Source: Alternaria dauci (Eukaryota > Ascomycota > Dothideomycetes > Pleosporales > Pleosporaceae). Taken from it: DNA of 64,000 nucleotides. The notes below the pieces were generated by a model that was not told the origin of the DNA, did not search any database, and saw nothing but the letters and a program-made list of their open reading frames with translations. Both the position numbers and the translations under genes were made by a program. The DNA is taken from the NCBI RefSeq assembly GCF_042100115.1, contig NC_091279.1, positions 2,232,001 through 2,296,000 of the forward strand, written 5' to 3'. Shown one piece after another: positions 24,801-35,300 of this stretch (position 1 is its first letter; each line of letters opens with the position of its first letter).

Positions 24801-27160
24801 TCATTCCCCCTGTTTCGGCACACTAGCGGGTGCGGGCGCATCCTCTACTATGCCTTCATGATGGAGATCCTTGTACCAGTGGTTCTTTACGCTGCTTTCA
24901 GGTCTATCAGAAAAGGTGTCCATGATCCTATCCCACGATGCCCCTTCACCTCTCATTCGCTTCAGACACAAATCTTCTTTTGGTGTCCAAGGAGCTTCCG
25001 TCCGGCTCTTTTTTGCCTTGTGAGATCTGTCAGAGCTTTCTGATAGTTCACCATCGTGATTGTCTTCTACGCCGCTTACTGCTGTCGCTGGTGAACCTTG
25101 CGAAAGTGGTTTATCCTCAGAGAAATAAATCGAGCTTTTGAACGTGGAATAGTCCGACGACAAACTGGTATTTTCCAATTCGGGGACGGCTTTGGTTGGA
25201 GAAACAAGCATACGATTGACGTTGTCCTGCCTCATCTTGCCTTTCTTCGTTGGATCATGCATGTCTTCAGCATCAGTCTCAGGGAAATCGGTCTCAGTGT
25301 CATCAATCTCAGCAGAGAGCGATTCCTGGTGCCGCGCCTCATGGCGTTCGAGAAGATCTTTTCGAGGGAAGGTTCTCTTGCACTGAGAACATCTGAGAAG
25401 ATCCCCTTGTTCGTGCTTTCGTTCGTGTCGCTTTAATATATATTTTCGCGCAAATGACCGTCCACATATAGGGCAGATACGAACCTGGGGCTCGCGGGCA
25501 TGAACCGAACGCTTAGGCTTATCAGAAAGCAGCGAGTTTGGAGACTCGAATACGAGAGAGTGATCTTGGGTGCTATCTGTAGTAGCGCTGTTGTCGATCA
25601 GCTCCCCAGTGGTGTGGGTAATTAGACTGTGTGAATCTTTACTACCCTTCCCACAATCCGGGCCTGCATGTTCTCGGTGTAGTTGGGTCATAAGTATCTG
25701 TCGAAGTTCCTTCATGGATGCCGGCAGCCTGACAACTGCAGCGTCCATCAACTTCTTGACATCATCCATGATACAGTGAAGGGGGATCATGTAAACGTCC
25801 CCAAAAACATCATCGGCCACTACCTGGCCATAAACTGATATGTGATTGACATTCAAATCCGGATCCCTGGCAGGCTCAGAAATGACCCACGTACCAGAAG
25901 CACCGTCTGGTAAAGGTTGTGGAGCATCTGTGTAACGGAGCAGATTAGTGCACTGATTGATAGAGTTGCAGGGCGATTGTTACCTGGGATGAGTATATGT
26001 GCCGGAACAAAATTGTGCCCCGAGGGGGTGAGGATCATGGAGGGAGTCCGGGAAAGTACGCATCTCAGCGCGACCTCTACATCGAAGCCTATCTGAAGTG
26101 ACTGTCGCTCTCCGATGGTACCGAGTACGATCGTCGCATTAGTAGCTCCGATATTCAATGAATCAATCTGGTGTTTTTGAAGACCTTCGATCAATGCCCA
26201 ATCTTTGTCCCGGGCCTCGCGAGAGAAGGACACGTCCGCTAATCTCATGTCAGTCCAAGCTGGCTCGCCTTTGGCCACTGTAAAGCCCTCGAGCTCGCTC
26301 TGGTTGCGGCTTTGATCGATTTGCTCTGGTAGGACATCCTCCTCGTCTTCTGAAATTCTTGAAGTTGGAGATGGCATTGATCCATCCCACGGCTCATCTG
26401 ACGATGAGCTATCGTATCCTGTCTGAGGAAAGATATGCCCTGCTGTTAAGCCATAGATAGTCTCTGTACCGTCATGGCAGCTAGATACGATGTAGCCTCC
26501 TATTGTAGCTAACCTCGAGACTCCGTCATGTTCCGCTTTGACCTGTAACCGACACGAAGTATTGCCGGAGGAAGCTGAGTTTACCGAGTATGCTGGTGCC
26601 ACTTTCACAGTACTTGCAAATTCGCCAGCTCTGGATCGAGGTGGTTGACCGACCACAACCACTTTGAGGCTTTCTCGTCCCGGCTCATCAGACTGATATA
26701 TTTGTCGGACCACTTCTTTCTTGAAGAATTTCTCCGCCCTTTTTTGAACTAGCTCTGGGCACAATACTACAATGTATGGTCGGACTGAGGTTTCGTCTTT
26801 TCCCAAAAACGCCAACCGTATGGCCGTGGGCCGATGCTCGTGTCGGCTTTTGCACAAGTGGGAAGCCAAAAGCTGAGAAAGTCGTCTAACAACACCCTCA
26901 AAACGTCGGAGCATCTCCTCGCTCAAACCTTGTTCGAACCGTCGCATACCTGGAAGTATTTCAGGGCACATAGCGACTGGTTTTGTTGAAACTGGTGGCT
27001 CTAGTGAAGGCATTGCCAAAGCGGGGCCGTTTCGTGTGAGTGCCGCCGGCGAGGCTGAGCGGCGACTACGACCCCCCAGCGTGCTTTCATGGTTGGGGTT
27101 CAGTCTAGACTCGTCCTGCCGAAGCTGCGTGTACGGTGGTGTAGGCCTCGGGGTTTGCAT
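24801..27160 (-). CDS. Trypsin-like protease fold fused to C2H2 zinc fingers and a Myb-like domain
   Basis: Two exons, 27160-25984 and 25927-24801, give about 767 aa. The intron 25928-25983 (GTAACA, CACTAATC, ACACAG) joins AHILIP to DAPQPLPDGASGTWV. The frame is open to a TTG at 27202, so the first ATG at 27160 is used. A serine-protease-like segment is visible: GLTAGHIF with His242, KDWALIEG with Asp320, and GASGTWV with Ser403, in the order and approximate spacing of a trypsin-like triad. Two C2H2 fingers follow at about 544-564 and 572-592 (C-X2-C-X12-H-X3-H). A Myb/SANT-like segment at about 704-747 has regularly spaced Trp (PWTPKED, SWDRIM, KNHWYKD). There is an acidic run near 264-300. 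It diverges from the membrane-anchored gene at 27555. I infer a sensor or regulator that may cleave and bind DNA; catalytic activity is unproven. Confidence 0.75.
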
Positions 27161-27554
27161 ATTGCTGCTGCGAATATCCTGAGAAGTTTCAATGGTTTTC
27201 AAGAGCCGACGTGAAAGTGTAGTATCTTCAGGCTGCAGAGGAGAGCCAAGTGCTGCTCATGTCTGCCCCGCAACCGGTGAGCCTTTGAGGATTTGAACGC
27301 GGGTTAAATACGTGCATATCAGCTCGTCAAAAGAGGGGTCTTGCAAACCATGATTGGGTGTGCTCGAGGTAGGCATGCGCGATGCAGATCCGACACCTAA
27401 TGAAGCTGCATCCACCCTCGTCATGGAACATGATACTGGCCATGTGCCTTGAGTGAATATAACTGCCCACCATAGCGTTTGATGAATGCGGAGTTAGTGA
27501 GGCAGGACTGGCTCCAGTACGTTTTTGTATCCAAAGTCTTGAAGAGCGATAGCG
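27161..27554. promoter_or_regulatory. Divergent promoter of the protease/zinc-finger and membrane-protein genes
   Basis: This 394-base spacer lies between two start codons pointing apart, so the two genes may be co-regulated. I cannot identify a defined operator. Confidence 0.45.
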
Positions 27555-28706
27555 ATGAGTTTCTTTGTTTTACAAACCACCACCACTAATGATCTACAAG
27601 AGCTCGGTCGATGCATGTGGCGGTGGCAGCTATGCGGTGATTGCACTGGGAAAACAGCATGCTTCAATGAGCAATGTGCCTGGAGCCGAGCGAACCAACA
27701 GAACGCTTTTTGGGACAGATACAAAGCTCTGACGGCAGCATATGTGCCTGAGCTGACCACTCTGTGTCCGGCGTTCAGGTCGCATGCCGATCTTCTGGGG
27801 CTGATTCAGCTTATACAAAACCAACCCCAGGCGACAAGAGAACAGATAGCCCAATGCCATTTTGGGGGGCAGCGTAGTGCCGATGTGGAAACTCCCGCTA
27901 TGCTTGATCAGCATCGAGCCATGAATCTTGCAGCCAGCATATTGTTCTCACTGGATTGCGGAGGCACATACGAGTCCGCAGATCTTGTCGAGGAAGGTAG
28001 CTCATCGCTGCTTTGGCGGAGTACAGTGTCTGCAAGCAATTTCCTTCTCGAAGCATTTCCCGAAAACTCCCATTCGACCGTTGCATTTGGGAAAGAACGA
28101 TTAGAATGGCCGGTCATAACAGCTGCTGTGAGCGGGAAAGAGGTACAGAGGGTCCTTGGATTTAATCTGGAAGCAACGACTGACCTGCGGAGTCATCTAT
28201 TGCTGGACCGCAGGAGACGTGTTCTCAAAATATTCCACTGTACGGCGATGTTGCGGGAAACTCTTTTGGTGTGTGAAAGTGAACCGGCAGCTTGTGTACT
28301 ACCACAACGACTCATCCTCGAGGTATTCGACACCATACATAGGGTTCTTTTCCCCTCGGATCGCCAGTCGCAGACTCTTCTCTCGTCGCTCGTTGCAACA
28401 CACGGCTTTGATGGAGATCTGCTGAGGTTTGACTCCTGGGATCATTACGAACACAATGACCCTAGACGTTCATATCCCTATTTCGGCATTCGATTGGTAG
28501 AGCTCTACGAGGAACTGCAAAACCCCAAACCTCACTCTCGGTTAGAGAACTGGTTCGAGCGAAAGAGCGGCGCAAGATACATGTTGATGGCAACAATGAT
28601 TGGTGTCTTCATCGCGGTGATTATCGGAATCCTAGGCCTCGGGATTTCCGGCTTCCAGGCTTATGTCTCGTACCAGCAGTGGAAGCACCCTGCGAAGGAT
28701 GCATAG
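27555..28706 (+). CDS. Hypothetical protein with C-terminal membrane anchor
   Basis: A single-exon gene of 383 aa that I do not recognise. The N-terminus has no signal peptide but carries a compact Cys/Trp cluster (CMWRWQLCGDCTG, then CFNEQC), which could bind a metal. The middle is globular and Leu-rich with no motif I can name. Near the C-terminus SYPYFGIRLVELYEELQNP leads to a basic stretch (ENWFERKSGARY) and a single hydrophobic helix at about 343-367 (MATMIGVFIAVIIGILGLGI), followed by a short polar tail. It would be a tail-anchored protein with its bulk in the cytosol. It is head-to-head with the protease/zinc-finger gene, which suggests a functional pair. ATG at 27555 chosen. Confidence 0.72.
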   Translation: MSFFVLQTTTTNDLQELGRCMWRWQLCGDCTGKTACFNEQCAWSRANQQNAFWDRYKALTAAYVPELTTLCPAFRSHADLLGLIQLIQNQPQATREQIAQCHFGGQRSADVETPAMLDQHRAMNLAASILFSLDCGGTYESADLVEEGSSSLLWRSTVSASNFLLEAFPENSHSTVAFGKERLEWPVITAAVSGKEVQRVLGFNLEATTDLRSHLLLDRRRRVLKIFHCTAMLRETLLVCESEPAACVLPQRLILEVFDTIHRVLFPSDRQSQTLLSSLVATHGFDGDLLRFDSWDHYEHNDPRRSYPYFGIRLVELYEELQNPKPHSRLENWFERKSGARYMLMATMIGVFIAVIIGILGLGISGFQAYVSYQQWKHPAKDA

Positions 28707-30549
28707 GCTAAGACCATCTTTTATGAACGCGCAGCATACATATTCGAGCGTTTGGGTGGTTTCTTTGATGGATTCTGATGATGGAAAGATGTGGAGGAAT
28801 GGGATGGTAGGAGGAAAGAGGACGACGGCTGGAGAAACAAGCGAGATCGCGCTCGCGCACGCGACGCGGCTCCCCGAGACGGCACGTTCTCTGTCTATTA
28901 CTCATGGCACTCACGCAACAACGGCCTACACACAACCACCATCAAATTGACGATCAGGGATTGATTATTTCTAGTATTTCTGATAATCATGCACGATAAT
29001 TCGAAGATCGCTCTGTTCATGGAAACGCACTGGCAGTACCTGCATATCACGCACTAACCCTAGGCTATCACATTACGAACGACACGAAGCCTGTTCACCA
29101 CAGCACTGCTTGATATAACGCTCCTCGCGTGCATCTTTCCCAAGGTCATCCATGCAACAGGTTCCACAAGATACTAGACGGAAGAGAGTACAGCCACGAA
29201 GGAGCGCGACCATGAATCGCTCCACCGCGTATCTCATACCGAGCCGCAATCGAATGTTATGCAGAACATACTTACAGCCCTATAGGTGGAACAAAAGCCC
29301 ACCCTATCGGATCCGTGTCACCAATGTGACATGCAGTGATGCGCCGACGCTACCAACATACATCTCCAAAGTCTTTGCCAAGCACTTGCACATATCCCTA
29401 CGACTCTTCATCCCTTCCAACAACACGCGTCGTCTTGTCCACCAAACGTCTCCATTCGTCGCGAATCCTCCATCCTTAACCGCCCAAGATCTCACATAGA
29501 TCTAACATCCAAGCCACCCCATCCTACACACCACCATCGCACTAACTACCCAGCTCAGCAATCCCTTTCCCAACCTCGGGAGCCCTTGCTCTTCACGCTG
29601 CTCTGCCGATTGGCCCGACTGCCGCATCTCGCGAATCGAAATCCTGTCATCGATGTGCAACGCGTAATAACGATAGCGCGGCGGTGCGGCGCGGATTCAA
29701 TCGATCTGTGATGTGAATGATGCGATATTCGTTCCTGTGAAAGGGGGGGATTCCGTTTGGCCAGTAGGATTAGGGCTGGACTGAGTTGCGGCGCAGTAGC
29801 TATTCCGTAGATTTTTAGCGTGGGAATGCGGCACACAAGAGTCCCGTGTTCCTCTTTCCGCGTTGGGGTGGTGAGGAACAGACCGATATCTGGGATGCAT
29901 CTTGTTGTCGTGTTTCATGGTCTGCTTCGTTGGAATGATCGTACGACAAAGCCGGCTCGCGGCAGCCGGCACATCGGGGAAGACGGAATGATGACTGACA
30001 AATGTACACAGTCTATTTGTCAATTGACAAATATGGAGCATAATGTTTTTGAGTAATTGATCTATTCGATTCGTCGCGCGTATCCGCAATGTTTAGTGGT
30101 AAAGGTTGCTAATATAGAGCACTAGCTACATGCGCCGGATTATATTTGTACAAGGGTATGGCGGTGATAAGCGGCAAATATGATAGAGGAAAGGAGAACG
30201 AATACACGCAATGCAATGCGACAAGGTATCGTAGAAGACCATGCGAAGTAGAACATGATATGCTTTTGGTAAAGACCAGCATGATGACAGACTGATTGGA
30301 ACACGTGTTCAAATGATGATAAACATGAGCAAAGACAGCAAAAAGCCAATAACTCCAACCGTATCTGTAGGAAAGAGGATAACTGGGTTACCATGAGCCA
30401 AAATGCTGGCATTTAAAAAGTACCGCCTTCGCCAAAGGAAATGTCGCTAAGAGGGTATCGCAACCAAATCATCCTCCATGAATGTCTCGTGTATGCTCTG
30501 TAGACCGTATATCTCGAAAATGTGGAAAATTACGCAAGGCGACAGCACC
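28707..30549. other. Convergent 3' region, no gene seen
   Basis: 1.8 kb between the stops of the membrane-protein gene (plus) and the WOPR gene (minus). Only weak open frames occur (29152-29499 plus), without domain or splice support. A 20-base perfect palindrome lies at 30014-30033. The WOPR gene's 3' untranslated region probably occupies the right end. Confidence 0.4.
30014..30033. repeat. 20-bp perfect palindrome
   Basis: The sequence TATTTGTCAATTGACAAATA equals its own reverse complement. It lies in an intergenic region. It could be a dimeric protein-binding site or chance in AT-biased DNA. Confidence 0.8.
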
Positions 30550-32328
30550 TTAATATCCGTGGTGCGCATTAGATGTGTACTTCTGCTCTGGAACGTACTT
30601 TTGGTCCGTTACGTAGTATGAGTGAGGATGGGGAGCCGAGGGAAACTGCGGGGTGGTAAATGGCTGCTGCAGAGCCACAGGAGCCGAAGCCCTCCTTTGT
30701 TGGTCGTGTTGCGACCCTGGGACTTGGGGATCGGCTGGTGGGCTTTGCTGCGGCAGGGCTTGAGCCTCGAAGCCAGCGGATTGAGGCAGAGCATATGCTG
30801 AAGATTGCGGCGCCTGGTATTGTGGAGCGGGTGCGTGCTGCGAGTATGAGGAAGCTGATGTAGTAGATGGAGGATCGAAAGAGTAGTTGCGGGCAGATTG
30901 TGGTTGCGGCGTGTAGTGTGAAGATGGAGGAGCTTGTGTGGAGTATTGAGAAGTTGCCGAATGCGGCGAAGAGTATGGCTGAGGAGATGGTGGGTGTGCG
31001 AAGTGCTGCGACGAAGGCTGCGGGACGGAGTACTGGTGTGCCGGCTGATGAGCCGAGAATTGAGGTGCCACGGGCTGAGCTGCTGGATAGTGTTGAGGGC
31101 TGTGGTGGCTCGACGAGTACTGCGAAACCTGGGGTCCATGCCAGTAGTCGGGCACCGTCAGATGAAGAGGAGCATGTGCTTGGAGCTGACCCTGTGCACC
31201 GATTGATTGAGTTACAGCTCCGATGACGTGATGCTGCACATGGCTCGGCTGGATGTGGTGTGGATATCCTGCTACAAGGGGCATGTCCTTGCTCTCCTCA
31301 TCTTCGAGGCTGACCTTCCAACCATTCAAAAGCTCGGGTCTTGGCTGAATGTCGGCGAGCTTTGGGTCTTGGAATGGTCGCTTGAGCTTTCCGCTCACAA
31401 CGTCCTCGAGACTGTAATAAGAGATGACATGGTGATGAGTGCCCTGGTACTTGACCGAGATGGTCTTCTTCATCAAGCCGCCCTCCTTGAACTCGTAGCT
31501 ATCGATGAGGGAGCCGCAGAAACGTCGCTGTTGATCGGGCGTTAAGCTCTGGGCGAAGTTGGCGTACACCTTGTTCATGGAGTCGACATCACCTGGTAGC
31601 GAAGGATCGAACGAGGGATTCTCATACTCGTCCTCGGAGTTTTCTAGCACTTCGCCAGTCTTGGACCTAACGGGGCCGTTGTTTTCCTTGCGCTTCCTCT
31701 TGGTTCCGCACGATGGGTTCAGGGCTGACTTCTTCTCCTCTGGCTTCAACGCTCGTACAAGCTGGCGGTAGATCAGGCAGTTGTTCATAACTCGGCTGGG
31801 GGACCAGTGGACAGCATCGGTCCATCGCTTGATACCGGATGCGTTCTCCTCGTATACCAGTACAGTTCCCGAAGTAAGCATCTCTGCGCGCTCTTTGTCG
31901 TGTGGTCTGCGACTAATATGGCTGAGGCGGCCTTGGAGTGCTGCTTCTACTACCGTCATGGCGTCCTTAGTAGTGTCTAGGAATCCTTGCCAGGTGGGCT
32001 TGAATGCTGGCTGTGCTTTGACCATATTTCCTGCGACCTGGGGTCTGGGGGGTGGTGGTGTGCTAGTCGCAGTTGAAACGACGCGAGAAGTGGTGATTGA
32101 GTGATGGCGGGACGGTTGGCGAACGTGCTGTGGTATGGGAGGGGTAAAGCTGGCGTACATGGAAGGATCAAACATGTGCGAGTATGAAGATTGGTGGGGA
32201 GTTGGTTGCTGAGGCCAGTTCCATGAATCCGTGTCGCCGTATCCTTCCACCTTTTTCACGCCGCCAATGGACAAGTCATGTCCGAAGGAAGGCATCGTCA
32301 GAGTCGATGCCCTGATACCTTGCAACAT
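30550..32328 (-). CDS. WOPR-domain transcription factor (Gti1/Pac2 family, Wor1/Ryp1/Sge1-like)
   Basis: WOPR proteins are fungal master regulators of morphology, virulence and secondary metabolism that bind DNA with a two-part globular domain. This single-exon gene encodes 592 aa. WOPRa is at about 107-200 (WQGFLDTTKDAM, RRPHDKERAEM, YEENASGIKRWTDAVHWSP, NNCLIYRQL). WOPRb is at about 258-320 (QRRFCGSLIDSYEFKEGGL, KKTISVKYQGTHHHVISYY, SLEDV). The linker has the basic TKRKRKE. The YEENASGIKRWTD form favours the Wor1/Ryp1/Sge1 side over the Pac2 side. Unusually, about 105 residues precede WOPRa, which normally starts near the N-terminus. The C-terminal 220 residues are Gln/Ser/Pro/Tyr/His-rich, as in activation or condensate-forming tails. 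Start is the ATG at 32328; a second ATG lies 11 codons in. The orthology class is moderately sure, the family is certain. Confidence 0.92.
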   Translation of the reverse strand: MLQGIRASTLTMPSFGHDLSIGGVKKVEGYGDTDSWNWPQQPTPHQSSYSHMFDPSMYASFTPPIPQHVRQPSRHHSITTSRVVSTATSTPPPPRPQVAGNMVKAQPAFKPTWQGFLDTTKDAMTVVEAALQGRLSHISRRPHDKERAEMLTSGTVLVYEENASGIKRWTDAVHWSPSRVMNNCLIYRQLVRALKPEEKKSALNPSCGTKRKRKENNGPVRSKTGEVLENSEDEYENPSFDPSLPGDVDSMNKVYANFAQSLTPDQQRRFCGSLIDSYEFKEGGLMKKTISVKYQGTHHHVISYYSLEDVVSGKLKRPFQDPKLADIQPRPELLNGWKVSLEDEESKDMPLVAGYPHHIQPSHVQHHVIGAVTQSIGAQGQLQAHAPLHLTVPDYWHGPQVSQYSSSHHSPQHYPAAQPVAPQFSAHQPAHQYSVPQPSSQHFAHPPSPQPYSSPHSATSQYSTQAPPSSHYTPQPQSARNYSFDPPSTTSASSYSQHAPAPQYQAPQSSAYALPQSAGFEAQALPQQSPPADPQVPGSQHDQQRRASAPVALQQPFTTPQFPSAPHPHSYYVTDQKYVPEQKYTSNAHHGY

Positions 32329-35300
32329 GGGGAAGAGAGAGAGAGAGTTGATGGGTTCGATTTCGATTCCGTTTAAAGACGAACGTATCGAACGTGATCC
32401 GAAAGGAAGATGAGGTTAATTCCTTGGATCAGCAGAATGGCATGAGAAACGACCTTCGATCGCACAGCAGTCGGAATTCGTTATGTCGATCGGTGAGAGT
32501 GCAGATGCGCAGATGCAACACAGACCAAGAACTCGGAATAGCAGTTTTAGGACAAGCGGCTGTGGCCAATGAGCGCATGCAACAATAGCGAGTACTAGAG
32601 CAGGAACTCACCAGTGTCGATATTGCAATGAATGAGTGTTGAAGAGGGTTGCGACGGGGCGGAGCGAATGGTGCCGTTCCAGATGTTGAGGTTGGAAATG
32701 GGCGGGACGAAAGGCGGGGCAGGTGCGTTGAGGATGCAGATGGTTGTATCCCGACTCGAGTCTTGATCTCGCTTAAAGGACGAGAATTATGCGCTGGCCG
32801 TGGTGATGGGTCGCAGCAGCAGTGGGTGAACTGTATAAAGGGTCAGAAATTATTTGGATGGTCGTCAAGCCACAAGGTGGTAGAGGGGCAGGACGGTGCA
32901 CGTACTGGCGCTGCAGATGCAAACAACAATATGGAGAATGTAGGTCGCCGACAGAAGGTACCAGAGAGTGGTCCAGGGAACGGGTACAACTATGTATAAT
33001 TGGGGGTTAATATCGATGCGTCGGCGAATTGCGAAGCAACAAGGATGTCAGGGTAGGTAGGCCCTGGGACAGACGATAATAGGGAGTGGAGGAAATAGTA
33101 GCAACGGCGGCATCAGCCAGCGGACATGGACATGGCTCCTTGGGATTAGACGCTACCCAGCCTATGGCAGCTAGGATGGGCGGTCGGAGACAATTGGCGA
33201 CTCCTGGCAATGACTCTGATGGATGGGGCAGGTGAAGCGTGAGGGAATATGCACGACTTGCGACAGAGCACGAAGGCAATACGTCGTGGTGAAGTGCCTG
33301 GGAGGGAAACGCTTGTCTCGGGCGGCCATGACACACTACGAGACTGGCCGCTTGGAAGGCTTTACCTGGTTCGGATGGCAGACAGTTGATGGCCACAGTA
33401 GCGCAGCGATCGCCCCCTGCTGAGCGCACTGCTAGGCCCTGGACGGAGACGGTGGACATGTGAGGCAGTCTTACTGGGGATGTTCGCCTCCAGCCATCCG
33501 CCAGTTCGTGGGTCTGGCCCATGAGACGATCAACGCACACGAGCAGCATTCCCTGGTGCCCACTCCACCGCCGTCCACCGCACCATTGCCAGCTAAACTA
33601 GTGTGCCATGACTCTCGAGCTGCCAGGGCCTGGCGTTAGGTCAGCGTAAGCTTCATGTTCCTGGACGGCGGCCGCTGGTGAGGCAGCACGCGAAACTCTT
33701 TTCATCCCGCAACGTCCTGGCCCCAGAAACGCTCGTCGGACTGCATTGAAGATGAGCATCCGGTCAGCATGAGCAATGCGGTCCTTTCGCGTGGCTTCAA
33801 CAGGCCCGAAGTCGGTCGGATGCTGAGGGGAGCGGTGCGGAGATGGCCAAGAGAGCAGGATGCAGCCGGAACAAGGCACAGCGCAGACGTCCAGCATGGC
33901 GACTGGGATGTGGCCATGCGAATCCGAATGAGAGCAAGCGTCGAGAGGCAGAGTGGCCAAGGACCACGCAGACTGGTCCAATCTTCGCGGATCCGGGACG
34001 GTGCGCTATGTTTCACACGGCTGCGTCTGCTTCCTGGCTCTCTGCCCAGCTGTTGTCGACCAAACCCCCACCTCTAATGCTCACTGCGGCCATGCAAACG
34101 CCGCATCACCCTTGGCTGGGAACATCCAGGGCGACAAAATATCTTCCGAGAGCTGCGCATCTCGGCGTCGATTGTGTCTGGCTCAGCAGTCGCCTTGCAT
34201 GTCAAGTGACGACCAAATGCGGACTAGCGTGCACGTATCCCACGAAAGTCTCTCCACCCCTCATCCTGGAGAGAATCATGCACGCCCATCACACTCCACC
34301 TGGCCATCTGAAAAATTGCACCGCTCTGCACGCCGTGACCTGCGAACTTCTCCAATAGTCTGTGTACAGTAAGACGCAGCGATGTATGCCTGAGATTTGC
34401 AGCTACGTCTGATACCATGGAGCTGTGGGGTCGTGGCTAGGTACCGCTGCCACCCATCCACGCACTTGCACATGTCCCTCAAGTCCATGGCGGCCATACG
34501 ACCCAACTCCCCAACGCGCAAACGTCTCCAGGCAATAGACGCGGGGCTGACAATGACGACGATGCAGCTGATGCGTGACGACCAAGCGGGTCCTGGTGCA
34601 GTCGCAGCAACAGAACTGCATGGTCTACTGCAAAGGCAACTTGGTGACTGACGCGACATCCATGCCGTTGAGGGCCAGGGATAGAGCCGCGTCGCTTTCT
34701 CCCCAGACGTGCGCTTCAGCCTTGATCGTCCCTTGCAAGCTCACTCGATGAGTTATCACCTAGTCAGGAACGTCATCTACAGCCGATGATGTACTTCCTG
34801 CCGGCTAGCCAGACAGTGGACGGCGCTATCAAGTCCGGTCCGCAGCCAGACTTGCGAGGCACGAGTCAGTGCTGTTCTGCAAGTCACGCACTTCGCCCTT
34901 TTCGGCCGGGCGGCATTGCAGATATGATCCTCCTCTGGTTAGGGCGGGCATCACTCGAATAGCATCCGTGCGTTAGGATCATTATTGAGGCTTGCTGACA
35001 CCGTGCCTGACAGCAACCAGGTTTCAACGGCTATCGCTAGATAGTCGGAGGTCTCTGCGACAAGACGGTCGCCCTTCCAGCCACGTCCACGAGAAACAAC
35101 TCAACACTGCCCAGCCCTCGACTGGTATCAAGTACAGGTAGCTGGGTTACGCATGTTCGCGCGGGCGCCACAAGCCGTGGCGTTGACTGGGAACATCGTT
35201 GCTTCACAAGCTCTTAAACAAAGCAAATATAGGTCCCGGACATACATACAACCAGCATCGACTCAGGCCGCACGTTCTCAATACGTTGATCAGTGAGTCC

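Noticed and set aside
27280..27310. tRNA T-loop-like GTTCAAATC on the minus strand
   Set aside because: The flanking bases do not pair as a T-stem and no other tRNA arms fit.
33007..33549. 180-codon minus-strand frame upstream of the WOPR gene
   Set aside because: No conserved-looking segment; equally long frames on the other strand nearby.
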